From: Eutrophocola sp964503965
GTDB lineage: Bacteria; Pseudomonadota; Gammaproteobacteria; Pseudomonadales; Pseudohongiellaceae
DNA: 64,000 nucleotides
Reading direction: 5' to 3'
NCBI GenBank assembly: GCA_964503965.1
Contig: CAZDCK010000007.1
Span: 47,688 to 111,687, forward strand
Positions 24,649 to 33,954 of this stretch are shown one piece after another (position 1 is the stretch's first letter; each line of letters opens with the position of its first letter). Below the pieces are notes generated by a model. The model did not search any database and was not told the DNA's origin. It saw only the letters and a list, made by a program, of their open reading frames with translations. The translations under genes and the position numbers were made by a program.

Positions 24649-27600
24649 TCAGGCTACCTGAAGGGATTGCGGAGTTAAAGCGGTAAGCAATTCTTTTGTG
24701 AAAGTGATGCGGTGTTCCGGGTCGCTCATGTCGGTGCGAAAGCGCAATTCTGTTGCTCCATTCATGCTGAATACCTGTGGTTGCTCCTGAACCAGTTTGA
24801 CAACCGAGTATGGCTCCACGGCGGTCTCACTATCAAAAACTATCTTTCCATAACGACTGTTGGCTTCAACCTTGCTAATGCCAAGAGATTCAGCCTGAAG
24901 CTTCATGTATGTCACTTCAAACAGTAATTTTGTCGGCTCGGCAAGCAGGCCGAAACGGTCAATCATTTCAATTTTTAATTCATCAAGTTCACGGTTGTCA
25001 GCTGCATTAGCAATACGCTTGTACATCATGAGGCGTGTATGAACATCGGGAAGATATTCTTCAGTGATGAGTGCGGGAATATGCAGGTTCACTTCTGCAC
25101 CCGAGTGTAATGGATGATTGAGGTCAGGGGTTTTGCCCTGCTTCATCAACTTGACGGTGTGCTCAAGCATTTCGCTGTAAAGTGAAAAGCCAATAGTCTG
25201 TATATGACCGCTTTGCTCATCACCTAGTAATTCCCCTGCACCGCGGATTTCCAGGTCATGACTGGCCAGCACGAATCCTGCGCCCAAAGTATCTGCAGCC
25301 CCGATGGCTTCCAGTCGTTTCAGTGCATCCTGGGACATCGACTTTGGGTGTGGCGTCAGCAAATAGGCATATGCCTGGTGATGGGAACGTCCAACCCGCC
25401 CGCGTAGCTGGTGTAATTGTGCCAGGCCAAACTTGTCTGCCCTTTCAACGATAATGGTGTTTGCAGTAGGAATATCAATGCCGGTCTCGATAATGGTTGA
25501 ACAGACAAGGACGTTGTATCGCCGGTGATAAAAATCAGACATGACTTTTTCAAGCTGGCTCTCACGTAACTGGCCATGTCCCACGCATATTTTTGCGTCC
25601 GGGAGGAGAACACGAAGATCTTCAGCAGCTTTTTCAATGGTCCTGACTTCATTGTGCAGGAAAAATACCTGACCGCCGCGCAATAATTCACGCTGGATAG
25701 CTTCCTTTATCAATCTAGGCGTGGACTCCCGAACGAAAGTTTTTACAGACAGCCTTCTTGCCGGCGGCGTGGCAATAATCGACAAATCGCGGATGCCTGA
25801 CATTGCCATATTAAGTGTTCGTGGTATCGGAGTAGCTGTCAGGGTCAGGATGTCCACGTTGGCTCGTAATGCCTTGAGACGCTCTTTTTGCCTGACACCG
25901 AATCGGTGTTCCTCATCAATTATCAACAGGCCCAGATCTTTGTACTTTGTGTCGCTCTGAAGCAGTTTATGGGTCCCAATAACGATATCCACTTTTCCAG
26001 AAGCCAGCTGATCCATGTTCAGGGCATGTTGTTTACCGCTGACAAACCGTGACATCAGTGCAATATTGACAGGCCAGTCGGCAAACCTGTCTTTAAAATT
26101 ATCGTAGTGCTGCTGGGCAAGCAGTGTAGTTGGGACAAGTATGGCTACCTGGGTATTATTACTGACGGCAATGAAGGCCGCCCTAAGGGCAACTTCCGTT
26201 TTACCGAAGCCAACGTCACCACAAACCAGACGGTCCATGGCTTTCTCCTGGCGCAAGTCATTTACAACGGCGTTGATAGTATCTTCCTGATCATCTGTTT
26301 CTTCGAAGGGAAAACTGTTTGCAAATACCCTGTAATCATCTTCGGGAATATCAAACTTCTTGCCTTTCTGGGCTTCCCTTCGTGCATAGACATCCAGCAG
26401 TTCTGCTGCCACATCAATGACTTTTTTGGCGGCTTTGCGCTTGGCTTTCTCCCACTGGTCACTGCCTAGTTTATTGAGAGGGGCATGGTCGGCGTCTGCG
26501 CCACTATAGCGGTTGATCAGGTGCAGTGATGAGACAGGTACATAAAGCTTGGCTTCATCGGCATACTCCAGTACCAGGAATTCTGTCAATTGGTCTTCTA
26601 CTTCGAAAGTTTGCAGTCCCTTGTATCGGCCGATACCGTGATCAATGTGCACAACCGGCGCATTGATGCGCAGCTCCGTAAGACTCTTGATAATGAAGTC
26701 AGCGTTGTCGGTGAACTTGCCCCGGCGTCGGGGCTGGCTGACATGATCGGTAAAGAGCATGCTCTCGGTAATAAGGACCATTGAAGGGTCGTCAAGCCAC
26801 ACCCCGCTTTCCAGAGGAGCCACCGTAATACCCAGGGAAGGGCGTTCAGTGACAAATGCCTCCCAGTTGTCCATGTGTTGCACCTTCAAACCGGAGGCTG
26901 CCAGCAACTCTATTAATGCTTCCCGGCGTCCAGCTGAATCTGCACAGAACAGCACCGGCGTATCCTCAAGGGAATCCAGAAAGGTTTTGAGTTTCTCAAG
27001 CGGATTATCCCGCTTATGCTCAACGTCCAGGTCACCCACTGTATGGACGGGTAAGACTGCCTGGGATTTTTCCGGTTTGCCGGGAACCAGATTTACCTGG
27101 GGGTAGTCCCGAACAGAGGAAAACAGGGACTCTGTGGAAAGAAACAACTTGTCGGGAGCCAGCAAAGGTCTTTCAGGGTCGACTTTCCGGTCTTCATAGC
27201 GAAGACGCACTTCATGCCAGAACAGGTCAGCTGCAGCCGGGACATCACCCACCGTAAAAAACGCTGTTTTATCTGGCAGGTAGTCATACAAGGTATTGAG
27301 TTCTTCAAAAAAGAGCGGAAGGTAGTATTCAATGCCGGCGACTGCATTGCCTCTGGATATATCGTCATACAGTGGGCATTTACGAACATCGATATCAAAG
27401 GCTTCCCTGAAATTTCGCCGGAATGTAGCAATTCCCTGTTCAGTCAGGGGAAACTCTTTACCGGGCAGAAGCTCAATGGTTTCAACCTTGTCATTGGACA
27501 ACTGGGTTTCCGGATCAAAATGCCGGAGGCTTTCTATATCTTCATCAAAAAGTTCAATTCTTACAGGCTGGGTTCCCCCCATCGGAAAAATATCCATGAT

Positions 27601-28113
27601 TGAACCCCGCACAGCGAATTCCCCATGCTCGTAGACTGACTCGACGCAATGATAGCCGGCTGACTCCAGTTCACGTCTCATGGCATCAAGGTCAAGTTGT
27701 CCACCCACGTTGAGACTGAGACTCATGCCCCTGATATATGTCGTTGGTACCAGGCGGTGCATGATTGTGCTGACCGGCACAATCAGGATGGCGTTACTTG
27801 CCTGGGGAAGTGAGGATAGTGTGCTCAGACGCTGGGAAATAATGTCCTGGTGGGGAGAGAAATTATCGTAGGGCAAAATTTCCCAGTCGGGAAATTCAAG
27901 AATATCGACCTGGCCGTTACTGAAAAAGCGACATTCGGCCTGCAACCTTTCGGCTTGCTGGCTATTCTCGGTGACAACGACACTTAAACCGCCACTCTGC
28001 CGTGTGTAATTGACCAGGACAAGACTGCCAGCGGCACCAGCCATACCTCCCCAGCGTTGTTTATCCCGGGCAATGGTCAGATCCGGCAGTGAATGTAACT
28101 GCAAAATATTCAT
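24649..28113 (-). CDS. mfd: transcription-repair coupling factor Mfd
   Basis: Mfd displaces RNA polymerase stalled at DNA lesions and recruits UvrA for nucleotide excision repair. The 1154-aa product has the UvrB-like N-terminal region (about 1-450), the RNA polymerase-interaction domain (about 460-560), a RecG-like superfamily 2 translocase with Walker A GDVGFGKT and DEEH box (LIIDEEHRFG), the TRG region, and the C-terminal TRCF domain. Length matches the family (1148 in E. coli). It is divergent from the GAPDH gene and followed by csiV. Confidence 0.97.
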   Translation of the reverse strand: MNILQLHSLPDLTIARDKQRWGGMAGAAGSLVLVNYTRQSGGLSVVVTENSQQAERLQAECRFFSNGQVDILEFPDWEILPYDNFSPHQDIISQRLSTLSSLPQASNAILIVPVSTIMHRLVPTTYIRGMSLSLNVGGQLDLDAMRRELESAGYHCVESVYEHGEFAVRGSIMDIFPMGGTQPVRIELFDEDIESLRHFDPETQLSNDKVETIELLPGKEFPLTEQGIATFRRNFREAFDIDVRKCPLYDDISRGNAVAGIEYYLPLFFEELNTLYDYLPDKTAFFTVGDVPAAADLFWHEVRLRYEDRKVDPERPLLAPDKLFLSTESLFSSVRDYPQVNLVPGKPEKSQAVLPVHTVGDLDVEHKRDNPLEKLKTFLDSLEDTPVLFCADSAGRREALIELLAASGLKVQHMDNWEAFVTERPSLGITVAPLESGVWLDDPSMVLITESMLFTDHVSQPRRRGKFTDNADFIIKSLTELRINAPVVHIDHGIGRYKGLQTFEVEDQLTEFLVLEYADEAKLYVPVSSLHLINRYSGADADHAPLNKLGSDQWEKAKRKAAKKVIDVAAELLDVYARREAQKGKKFDIPEDDYRVFANSFPFEETDDQEDTINAVVNDLRQEKAMDRLVCGDVGFGKTEVALRAAFIAVSNNTQVAILVPTTLLAQQHYDNFKDRFADWPVNIALMSRFVSGKQHALNMDQLASGKVDIVIGTHKLLQSDTKYKDLGLLIIDEEHRFGVRQKERLKALRANVDILTLTATPIPRTLNMAMSGIRDLSIIATPPARRLSVKTFVRESTPRLIKEAIQRELLRGGQVFFLHNEVRTIEKAAEDLRVLLPDAKICVGHGQLRESQLEKVMSDFYHRRYNVLVCSTIIETGIDIPTANTIIVERADKFGLAQLHQLRGRVGRSHHQAYAYLLTPHPKSMSQDALKRLEAIGAADTLGAGFVLASHDLEIRGAGELLGDEQSGHIQTIGFSLYSEMLEHTVKLMKQGKTPDLNHPLHSGAEVNLHIPALITEEYLPDVHTRLMMYKRIANAADNRELDELKIEMIDRFGLLAEPTKLLFEVTYMKLQAESLGISKVEANSRYGKIVFDSETAVEPYSVVKLVQEQPQVFSMNGATELRFRTDMSDPEHRITFTKELLTALTPQSLQVA

Positions 28114-28227
28114 GGGTGAAAAGGGAGTCCTTGTATGGGAATGTGGTCGTGCCTGTGGAGGGTTGCAACGAAAAATACCGACAATCTGGTCCTGGTTACA
28201 TCATTTTCAATATCCGGCAATGGGAAA

Positions 28228-28256
28228 TAGACAAAGAAGGTGCATATTTGGATAAT
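28228..28256 (+). promoter_or_regulatory. sigma70 promoter for the GAPDH gene
   Basis: TAGACA (28228-28233, 5 of 6) and GATAAT (28251-28256, 5 of 6) are 17 bp apart, 42 nt upstream of the GTG start at 28298. It would drive the GAPDH-apbE-sthA unit. Confidence 0.65.
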
Positions 28257-28297
28257 ACGCGCCTCTTTTTATTCTTAATTTTACAGGAAATTAAACA

Positions 28298-29770
28298 GTG
28301 GAACGACCTAGTGTAGACGACTATTTTGGTGACTGGAAAGCCAGGGAGGCGCTGGCCCAGGAAATGTTGCCGATCATGGGAAAGCTGGAAAATGAAAAAA
28401 ACGTCCAGATTTTCCTTTACGGAAGAACCCTGAACAACCGTTCAGTTGCCAATATCATGAAGTCTCACAGGCGGGTACGTGAAGTTGCCCGTAATGAGCT
28501 GTCTGAATTTGAAAGCAATCCGGTGCTCAAAGCCGTTGCCAAGCTGGACTTGTGCCCGGCGCAGATTGACCTGGGCAAGCTAACGGTTAAATACATGCAG
28601 GCCCTGGAAGAGAATGCTGATGTCGATCTGGATGCGCTTGTTGCTGAGGAACTGTCCCATCTGGTAGGAGTCGATTACAAGCCTGTAGACAAGCCCACTG
28701 ACGTTGTCCTGTATGGTTTCGGTCGCATTGGCCGCCTTGTCACACGATTACTGCTTGAGCAGACTGGAAACGGTGAGGTCATGCGCCTGAGGGCTATAGT
28801 GGTCAGGAAGTCGGGAGAGGGTGATCTTCTCAAGCGTGTTAACCTGCTGCGTAATGATTCAGTGCATGGTTCCTTCTCCGGGACGGTCCGTGTTGAAGAA
28901 GAAAACAACAGAATCGTTGCCAATGGTAATGTCATTGAGATCATTTACGCTGATAGTCCCGATTCCATTGACTATACCCAGTATGGAATAGATGATGCCC
29001 TGATCATTGATAACACCGGCAAATGGCGTGACAGGGAAGGGCTGAGTCTTCACCTGAAGTCCAAAGGTGTGAAAAAAGTCATGCTGACGGCGCCAGGAAA
29101 AGGTGACCTCAAGAATATCGTGATGGGAATTAATCACGACACGATTGATCCTTCTGATCAGATCATCTCTGCGGCATCATGTACTACCAATGCCATTGCG
29201 CCTGTGCTGAAACTGATTCATGAGAAATATGGCCTGGTTCATGGTCATGTGGAAACTGTGCATGCCTATACCAATGACCAGAACCTGATTGACAACTTCC
29301 ACAAGGCTGATCGTCGTGGCCGCAGTGCGCCAATGAATATGGTACTTACCGAGACTGGTGCAGCAAAGGCTGTTTCCAAGGCGGTTCCCGAGTTGGAAGG
29401 AAAGCTGAGCGGTAATGCCGTCAGGGTACCGGTAGCGAATGTTTCCATTGCCATTTTGAACCTGACCCTGTTGACCGGGTCCAGCGCCGAAGAAATCAAT
29501 GAATACCTGAGGGAGATTGCCCTGCATTCACCCCTGCAGAACCAGATTGGCTATACGGAATCTCCGGATGCCGTCTCCAGTGATTTCATAGGATCGAAGG
29601 AAGCCTGTACTGTGGATGCTACCGCCACCAAGGTTAATGGCAAGAACATGATTCTTTACCTGTGGTATGACAATGAGTATGGCTACAGTGCCCAGGTAGT
29701 CAGGATGGTCAGCCGCCTGGCTGGAGTTAAATATCTTACCTATCCGGCCGATGACTCCATGGCCAACTAG
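28298..29770 (+). CDS. extended glyceraldehyde-3-phosphate dehydrogenase
   Basis: GAPDH interconverts glyceraldehyde-3-phosphate and 1,3-bisphosphoglycerate with NAD(P). At 490 aa it is about 155 residues longer than classical GapA. Residues 1 to about 133 form an extra, mostly helical and charged region I cannot assign. The Rossmann motif GFGRIGR is at 140-146, the catalytic Cys295 is in SCTTNA, and the base His322 is in HAYTND. The GTG start at 28298 has AGGA upstream. A similar long GAPDH lies beside mfd in Pseudomonas (PA3001). Direction and cofactor are not determined by sequence; it may act in gluconeogenesis. Confidence 0.88.
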   Translation: MERPSVDDYFGDWKAREALAQEMLPIMGKLENEKNVQIFLYGRTLNNRSVANIMKSHRRVREVARNELSEFESNPVLKAVAKLDLCPAQIDLGKLTVKYMQALEENADVDLDALVAEELSHLVGVDYKPVDKPTDVVLYGFGRIGRLVTRLLLEQTGNGEVMRLRAIVVRKSGEGDLLKRVNLLRNDSVHGSFSGTVRVEEENNRIVANGNVIEIIYADSPDSIDYTQYGIDDALIIDNTGKWRDREGLSLHLKSKGVKKVMLTAPGKGDLKNIVMGINHDTIDPSDQIISAASCTTNAIAPVLKLIHEKYGLVHGHVETVHAYTNDQNLIDNFHKADRRGRSAPMNMVLTETGAAKAVSKAVPELEGKLSGNAVRVPVANVSIAILNLTLLTGSSAEEINEYLREIALHSPLQNQIGYTESPDAVSSDFIGSKEACTVDATATKVNGKNMILYLWYDNEYGYSAQVVRMVSRLAGVKYLTYPADDSMAN

Positions 29771-30860
29771 GGTGTTCAAAGCCGGTAATTTCACGCATCG
29801 TATATTGCCGGCTTTTTTAATTACGCTCTGCCTGCTGCTGCTTTTTTCTGACGGCCTTGCCTGGTTCGGGCATCCGGTCAGCCCGGATTCGCACACTGTT
29901 TTGACTATTTCCGGTGAGACAATGGGCACCCGTTACAGGGTGCTTGTCCGACCAGGAATGAATACTGGCGTTAAAAGCCTTGAGGTGCTCAATGACAGTA
30001 TCAGGGCACGCCTTTCCTGGTTGGACAGGGGGCTATTCTCCACCTATGCCCCTGACTCCGAGCTGTCACGCCTGAATGCAACACCGCCGGGTTCGGCAAT
30101 GTCTGTATCCAGTGAGATGATCCAGGTCCTTGAAAACGCTGTGGTTATCTACCGCAATTCCGGTGGAGCCTTTGATCCCTCTGTAAAGCCGCTTGTGGAT
30201 TTATGGGGTTTTGGTGCTGTTTCCCCGACGCAGTTGATCCCAGATGCAGATGCCATCAATGCTGGTCTGGCAATGAAGGGCTTTGATTCACTGCTCATCG
30301 ACTCGGAGAGGAAGACGGTGACCAAGTCCCACCCGCTGGCACTGGATCTTTCTGCCATAGCCAAGGGGTACGCCGTGGACCAGGTTGGACAAATGATTGA
30401 GAATCACCATATCCGTGATTATCTTATCGATATTGGTGGTGAAGTCTTGGTCAGCGGCAACCGTTCGGAGGGAGTCCCCTGGAACGTGGCAATCGAACGC
30501 CCGGATGATCTTCAATTTGAAAAGAAAAGTTTACTGTACCAGCAAGTGCGTACGGAAAACGGCAAAACGGCAATAGCCGGGTCGGGTGATTATCGTAATT
30601 TCTTTATTCATGAAGGCAGGCGATATTCCCATACCATAAATCCGGAGAGCGGCTGGCCGATTTCCCATGATCTGGCGTCAGTGACTGTCATAGCGGATTC
30701 AGTAATGGCCGCAGATGCCTGGGCGACTGCATTACTGGTTCTTGGCCTGAAGGAAGGCTTGTTGCTGGCAAATGAATTACAATTGGCGGCCTACTTTATC
30801 GTTTCAGGAAGCAACGGGTACAGTGCCCGTCACTCAGAGGCTTTCAACCGGTATTTTTAA
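29751..30860 (+). CDS. apbE: FAD:protein FMN transferase ApbE
   Basis: ApbE attaches FMN covalently to Thr/Ser of proteins such as NqrB, NqrC and Rnf subunits on the periplasmic side. The 369-aa product has an N-terminal membrane/signal segment without a proper lipobox, although many ApbE proteins are lipoproteins. Family motifs are GETMGTRYRV, SELSRLN, GAFDPSVKPLVDLWGFG, DLSAIAKGYAVD, DIGGE and YSHTINPESGWP. The ATG at 29751 overlaps the GAPDH gene by 20 nt; a GTG at 29772 is an alternative start. No Nqr or Rnf genes are in this window. Confidence 0.93.
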   Translation: MTPWPTRVFKAGNFTHRILPAFLITLCLLLLFSDGLAWFGHPVSPDSHTVLTISGETMGTRYRVLVRPGMNTGVKSLEVLNDSIRARLSWLDRGLFSTYAPDSELSRLNATPPGSAMSVSSEMIQVLENAVVIYRNSGGAFDPSVKPLVDLWGFGAVSPTQLIPDADAINAGLAMKGFDSLLIDSERKTVTKSHPLALDLSAIAKGYAVDQVGQMIENHHIRDYLIDIGGEVLVSGNRSEGVPWNVAIERPDDLQFEKKSLLYQQVRTENGKTAIAGSGDYRNFFIHEGRRYSHTINPESGWPISHDLASVTVIADSVMAADAWATALLVLGLKEGLLLANELQLAAYFIVSGSNGYSARHSEAFNRYF

Positions 30861-30884
30861 GCAACCCAGGTATTCGGACACAGC

Positions 30885-32282
30885 ATGAGTAAATCCAAGA
30901 AAAAATATGACCTGCTTGTCATCGGCAGTGGTCCTGCTGGTGAGGCTGCCGCCATGAATGCGGCCAAGGCTGGCAAGGATGTCGCCGTTGTAAGTGACAA
31001 GCCCAGTTTGGGCGGAAACTGTACTTTCCTGGGGACAATACCCTCCAAAGCGATTCGCTACTCCGTCAAGCAGGTAATTACTTTTCATACCAATCCTTTG
31101 CTCAGGGAGCTGGGGGGTATGAAGAAACTGACCTTCCAGCAAGCCCTGAAGCAAGCCGAGCGTGTGATTTACGAGCAGAGCAAATCACGTAGTGATGCCT
31201 ATGAGCGCAATAATGTATCCGTTATCCAGGGCACAGCCCAGTTTGTGAACAAAAACCAGATACAGGTCACTGAAGGCAAGTCCAGGACCCAATACGAAGC
31301 AGACAATTTCATTATTGCCACAGGTTCTAGGCCATACCGTCCGGGTGACGTAGATTTCAGGCATCCCCGGGTTTTTGACAGCGACACCATACTGCAGCTC
31401 AAGAGCACACCAAAAAAAGTCACCATTATCGGTGCCGGGGTAATTGGATGTGAATACGCTTCGATATTTGCCGGAATGAAGGTCAAGGTGGAAATGATTA
31501 ATCCAGCGGACTCGCTGCTTTCCTATCTGGATACAGAGATCACCGATGCACTGAGTTACCATCTCCAGAATATGGGGGTAAGGTGCCGCCATCAGGAGCA
31601 TTTCAGCAAGCTGGAATACCATGATGATCACGTGGTGACCTATCTGGAGTCTGGCAAGAAGATCAAGAGCGATATACTCCTATGGGCTAATGGGCGTACC
31701 GGAAATACCGATAACCTGAATCTCGATGCCGTTGGTCTGGAAGCTGACAGCAGAGGACGGCTGAGCGTCAATGGCCATTACCAGACTGATACAGACAACA
31801 TTTATGCAGCCGGTGACGTTATTGGCTGGCCCTCACTGGCCAGTGCTGCCTATGACCAGGGCAGGGCGGCCTGCAGCGCGATTATCAATCCCGATGAGTT
31901 TCATTTTGTCGAAGATGTTGCCACCGGTATCTATACCATTCCTGAAATTAGCACTGTGGGTTATACCGAACAGGAGCTGACCGAGAAAAAAGTGCCCTAC
32001 GAGGTTGGTAAGGCTTTTTTCAGGAACATCGCACGAGCACAGATTACCGGTGATGAGGTGGGCATGCTTAAGATTATCTTTCATTTTGAAACGCTGGAAA
32101 TTCTGGGTATACACTGTTTCGGTGACCAGGCGTCTGAAATTGTCCATATCGGTCAGGCCATCATGAATCAGCAGGGTGAGGCGAATAACCTGAAATATTT
32201 CATTAATACGACCTTTAATTACCCGACCATGGCCGAAGCATACAAAGTAGCCGCACTCAATGGCTTTAATCGGCTGTTTTGA
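30885..32282 (+). CDS. sthA: soluble pyridine nucleotide transhydrogenase
   Basis: SthA moves electrons between NADPH and NADH, mainly re-oxidising excess NADPH in the cytoplasm. The 465-aa flavoprotein has the FAD motif GSGPAGE (14-20), a second dinucleotide motif (GAGVIGCEYASIF) and the C-terminal dimerisation domain. In the position of the disulfide of related reductases it has Cys46 but Thr51 (C-x4-T), the known SthA pattern that separates it from lipoamide and glutathione reductases. It follows apbE by 24 nt and closes this co-directional group. No clear terminator follows. Confidence 0.95.
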   Translation: MSKSKKKYDLLVIGSGPAGEAAAMNAAKAGKDVAVVSDKPSLGGNCTFLGTIPSKAIRYSVKQVITFHTNPLLRELGGMKKLTFQQALKQAERVIYEQSKSRSDAYERNNVSVIQGTAQFVNKNQIQVTEGKSRTQYEADNFIIATGSRPYRPGDVDFRHPRVFDSDTILQLKSTPKKVTIIGAGVIGCEYASIFAGMKVKVEMINPADSLLSYLDTEITDALSYHLQNMGVRCRHQEHFSKLEYHDDHVVTYLESGKKIKSDILLWANGRTGNTDNLNLDAVGLEADSRGRLSVNGHYQTDTDNIYAAGDVIGWPSLASAAYDQGRAACSAIINPDEFHFVEDVATGIYTIPEISTVGYTEQELTEKKVPYEVGKAFFRNIARAQITGDEVGMLKIIFHFETLEILGIHCFGDQASEIVHIGQAIMNQQGEANNLKYFINTTFNYPTMAEAYKVAALNGFNRLF

Positions 32283-32718
32283 GTATTTTGATGCATTCTT
32301 TTCAATATAGGTGCTGTCTGCCTGCAGGCCTTGATTTATATAGGGCTTGAACGAAAAAACGCTTGATTGCAAAAAGCGGAAAGTGTAAATTGGCACCCCG
32401 CTTGAAGCAGTGAAATTTTTGTCGTTTTGACCGCTCTTTAGTCTTTTTTTTCGAAAGAACAGCGGTTCACTGCCCGCAGACAGTTTTGGTTGAACTGACC
32501 ACTACTGAAGACCCAGAAAATTTTTTAGCCATTGCCCGATGTTTTCACTGAATGCATTGTCGTAGTGTCATCAATTTTCTCAAGACGGACCTGTCTATTG
32601 CCCTGGTCCGGATGATGTAGTACAGACAGTGTGAGAGAAAAAGCTGACAAGCTTTGCGCACTGGAAATTCTTTCAGGCCAGGTCCTGAAAGCATTCTGAT
32701 CACAAGATAAAACACAGG
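32283..32718 (+). other. 436-nt sthA-nuoA gap with probable nuo promoter and structured leader
   Basis: No gene is seen. A possible promoter is TTGATT (32363-32368) with TAAATT (32386-32391), 17 bp apart, 4 of 6 matches each. A run of eight T (32444-32451) is not preceded by a good hairpin. Three successive stems precede nuoA: CTGTCT/AGACAG (32591-32596, 32624-32629), AAAGCT-GACA-AGCTTT (32640-32655) and CTTTCAGG/CCTGAAAG (32670-32677, 32684-32691). The nuo operon is the likely target of regulation here. Which regulators act cannot be told. Confidence 0.45.
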
Positions 32719-33204
32719 TTGGCAGGTTTGAATATAGATCTATTTCCCCTGGTACTTTACGGCTCAATTGTCATTATCGCGATTGTCGGCCTGCTGATTG
32801 TCTCAACCGTGCTTGGTCAGAAGCGAAGCGATCATGCTACCCAGGATGTTTATGAATCTGGTGTACTGCCTACCGGCTCGCCAAACATCAGGATTTCCGT
32901 CCCTTTCTACCTTACTGCCATTCTTTTCATTATTTTCGACCTTGAAGCGGTATTCCTGTTCGCATGGGCTGTGTCGATTCGTGAGGCCGGGTGGGTCGGT
33001 TTTATTGAGGTCGCTATTTTCATTGTGATTCTTGTCGCCGGCCTCGTATATCTCTGGAAAAGTGGCGCACTGGAATGGCGTACGTCACGCCAGCGTCATG
33101 ACAGGGATCTCGTCAAAGGCCCTGGTGGTGTCGTCAATATCAGGGATGGAAAGAAAATTGAAGAAGAAATTACCCAGGATAATCATCATGGGGGAGGTCA
33201 CTAA
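32719..33204 (+). CDS. nuoA: NADH-quinone oxidoreductase subunit A
   Basis: NuoA is a small membrane subunit of complex I near the quinone site. The 161-aa product has three membrane segments and the conserved loop DVYESGVLPTGS followed by SVPFYLTAILFIIFDLEAVFLF, which carries the conserved FDLE acidic motif. The C-terminal tail is long, charged and ends in a His/Gly-rich stretch. The start is a TTG, at 32719 or 32728, neither with a strong ribosome site. The stop overlaps the nuoB ATG by one base. Confidence 0.93.
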   Translation: MAGLNIDLFPLVLYGSIVIIAIVGLLIVSTVLGQKRSDHATQDVYESGVLPTGSPNIRISVPFYLTAILFIIFDLEAVFLFAWAVSIREAGWVGFIEVAIFIVILVAGLVYLWKSGALEWRTSRQRHDRDLVKGPGGVVNIRDGKKIEEEITQDNHHGGGH

Positions 33205-33899
33205 TGAGTTGGGAACTGGTCCGTCCTGAAGAAGTCTCTGACCCGCGTCCGGGCATGGGAGAGTTTGATGACTATATTCGCAAGAATGTCATCATGACCA
33301 GGCTTGAAGATATGCTGGCCTGGAGTCGTAAAAACTCACTCTGGCCATATAACTTCGGCTTGTCTTGCTGCTATGTTGAGGCAGCAACAGCCATTTCCAA
33401 TCGCCATGATATTTCCCGTTTCGGTGCCGAGGTTTTTCGCGCTACACCACGGCAGGCTGACATGATTATTATCGCCGGTACCGTGTTCAGGAAGGTGGCG
33501 CCGGTGGTCCAGCGTCTATATGAGCAAATGATGGAGCCGCGCTGGGTGATATGCATGGGATCCTGTGCCAATTCCGGTGGTATGTATGACATCTACTCCG
33601 TTGTTCAGGGGGTGGACAAATTCCTGCCTGTGGACGTTTATGTATCTGGATGTCCCCCGCGTCCGGAAGCATTATTGCAGGGACTTACCCTGCTTCAGGA
33701 TTCCATAGGCAAGAAACGCCGCCCCGTAAGCTGGGTTATCAATGATCAGGGTATCCACGAGCGTGAAAAAGTGGAAATCCAGCGTGAGAAACGCCTCAAA
33801 GACCGCATCAGTGCCACTGAACTGGTGAGTCCGGATGAGGTAGGACCTAGCTACTGGGACGTTGCCAGCGGTAAAAAAGGTCCGCATGACCAGGATTAA
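33204..33899 (+). CDS. nuoB: NADH-quinone oxidoreductase subunit B
   Basis: NuoB holds cluster N2, which passes electrons to quinone. The 231-aa product has the four N2 ligands Cys55, Cys56 (GLSCCYVEA), Cys121 (MGSCANSGG) and Cys150 (VSGCPPRPE). The start is an ATG at 33204 behind GGGGAGG, overlapping the nuoA stop as TAATG. The C-terminus has a charged extension after about residue 170. Confidence 0.97.
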   Translation: MSWELVRPEEVSDPRPGMGEFDDYIRKNVIMTRLEDMLAWSRKNSLWPYNFGLSCCYVEAATAISNRHDISRFGAEVFRATPRQADMIIIAGTVFRKVAPVVQRLYEQMMEPRWVICMGSCANSGGMYDIYSVVQGVDKFLPVDVYVSGCPPRPEALLQGLTLLQDSIGKKRRPVSWVINDQGIHEREKVEIQREKRLKDRISATELVSPDEVGPSYWDVASGKKGPHDQD

Positions 33900-33954
33900 T
33901 CCTCTTTTGCAGACACAGACATACACATAAGCACACTTAAAATAGAGACAAGAG

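Noticed and set aside
32401..32467. Run of eight T at 32444-32451 as a terminator for sthA
   Set aside because: No stable stem directly precedes the T-run. The nearest pairing, CCGCT/AGCGG, encloses the T-run instead of preceding it.
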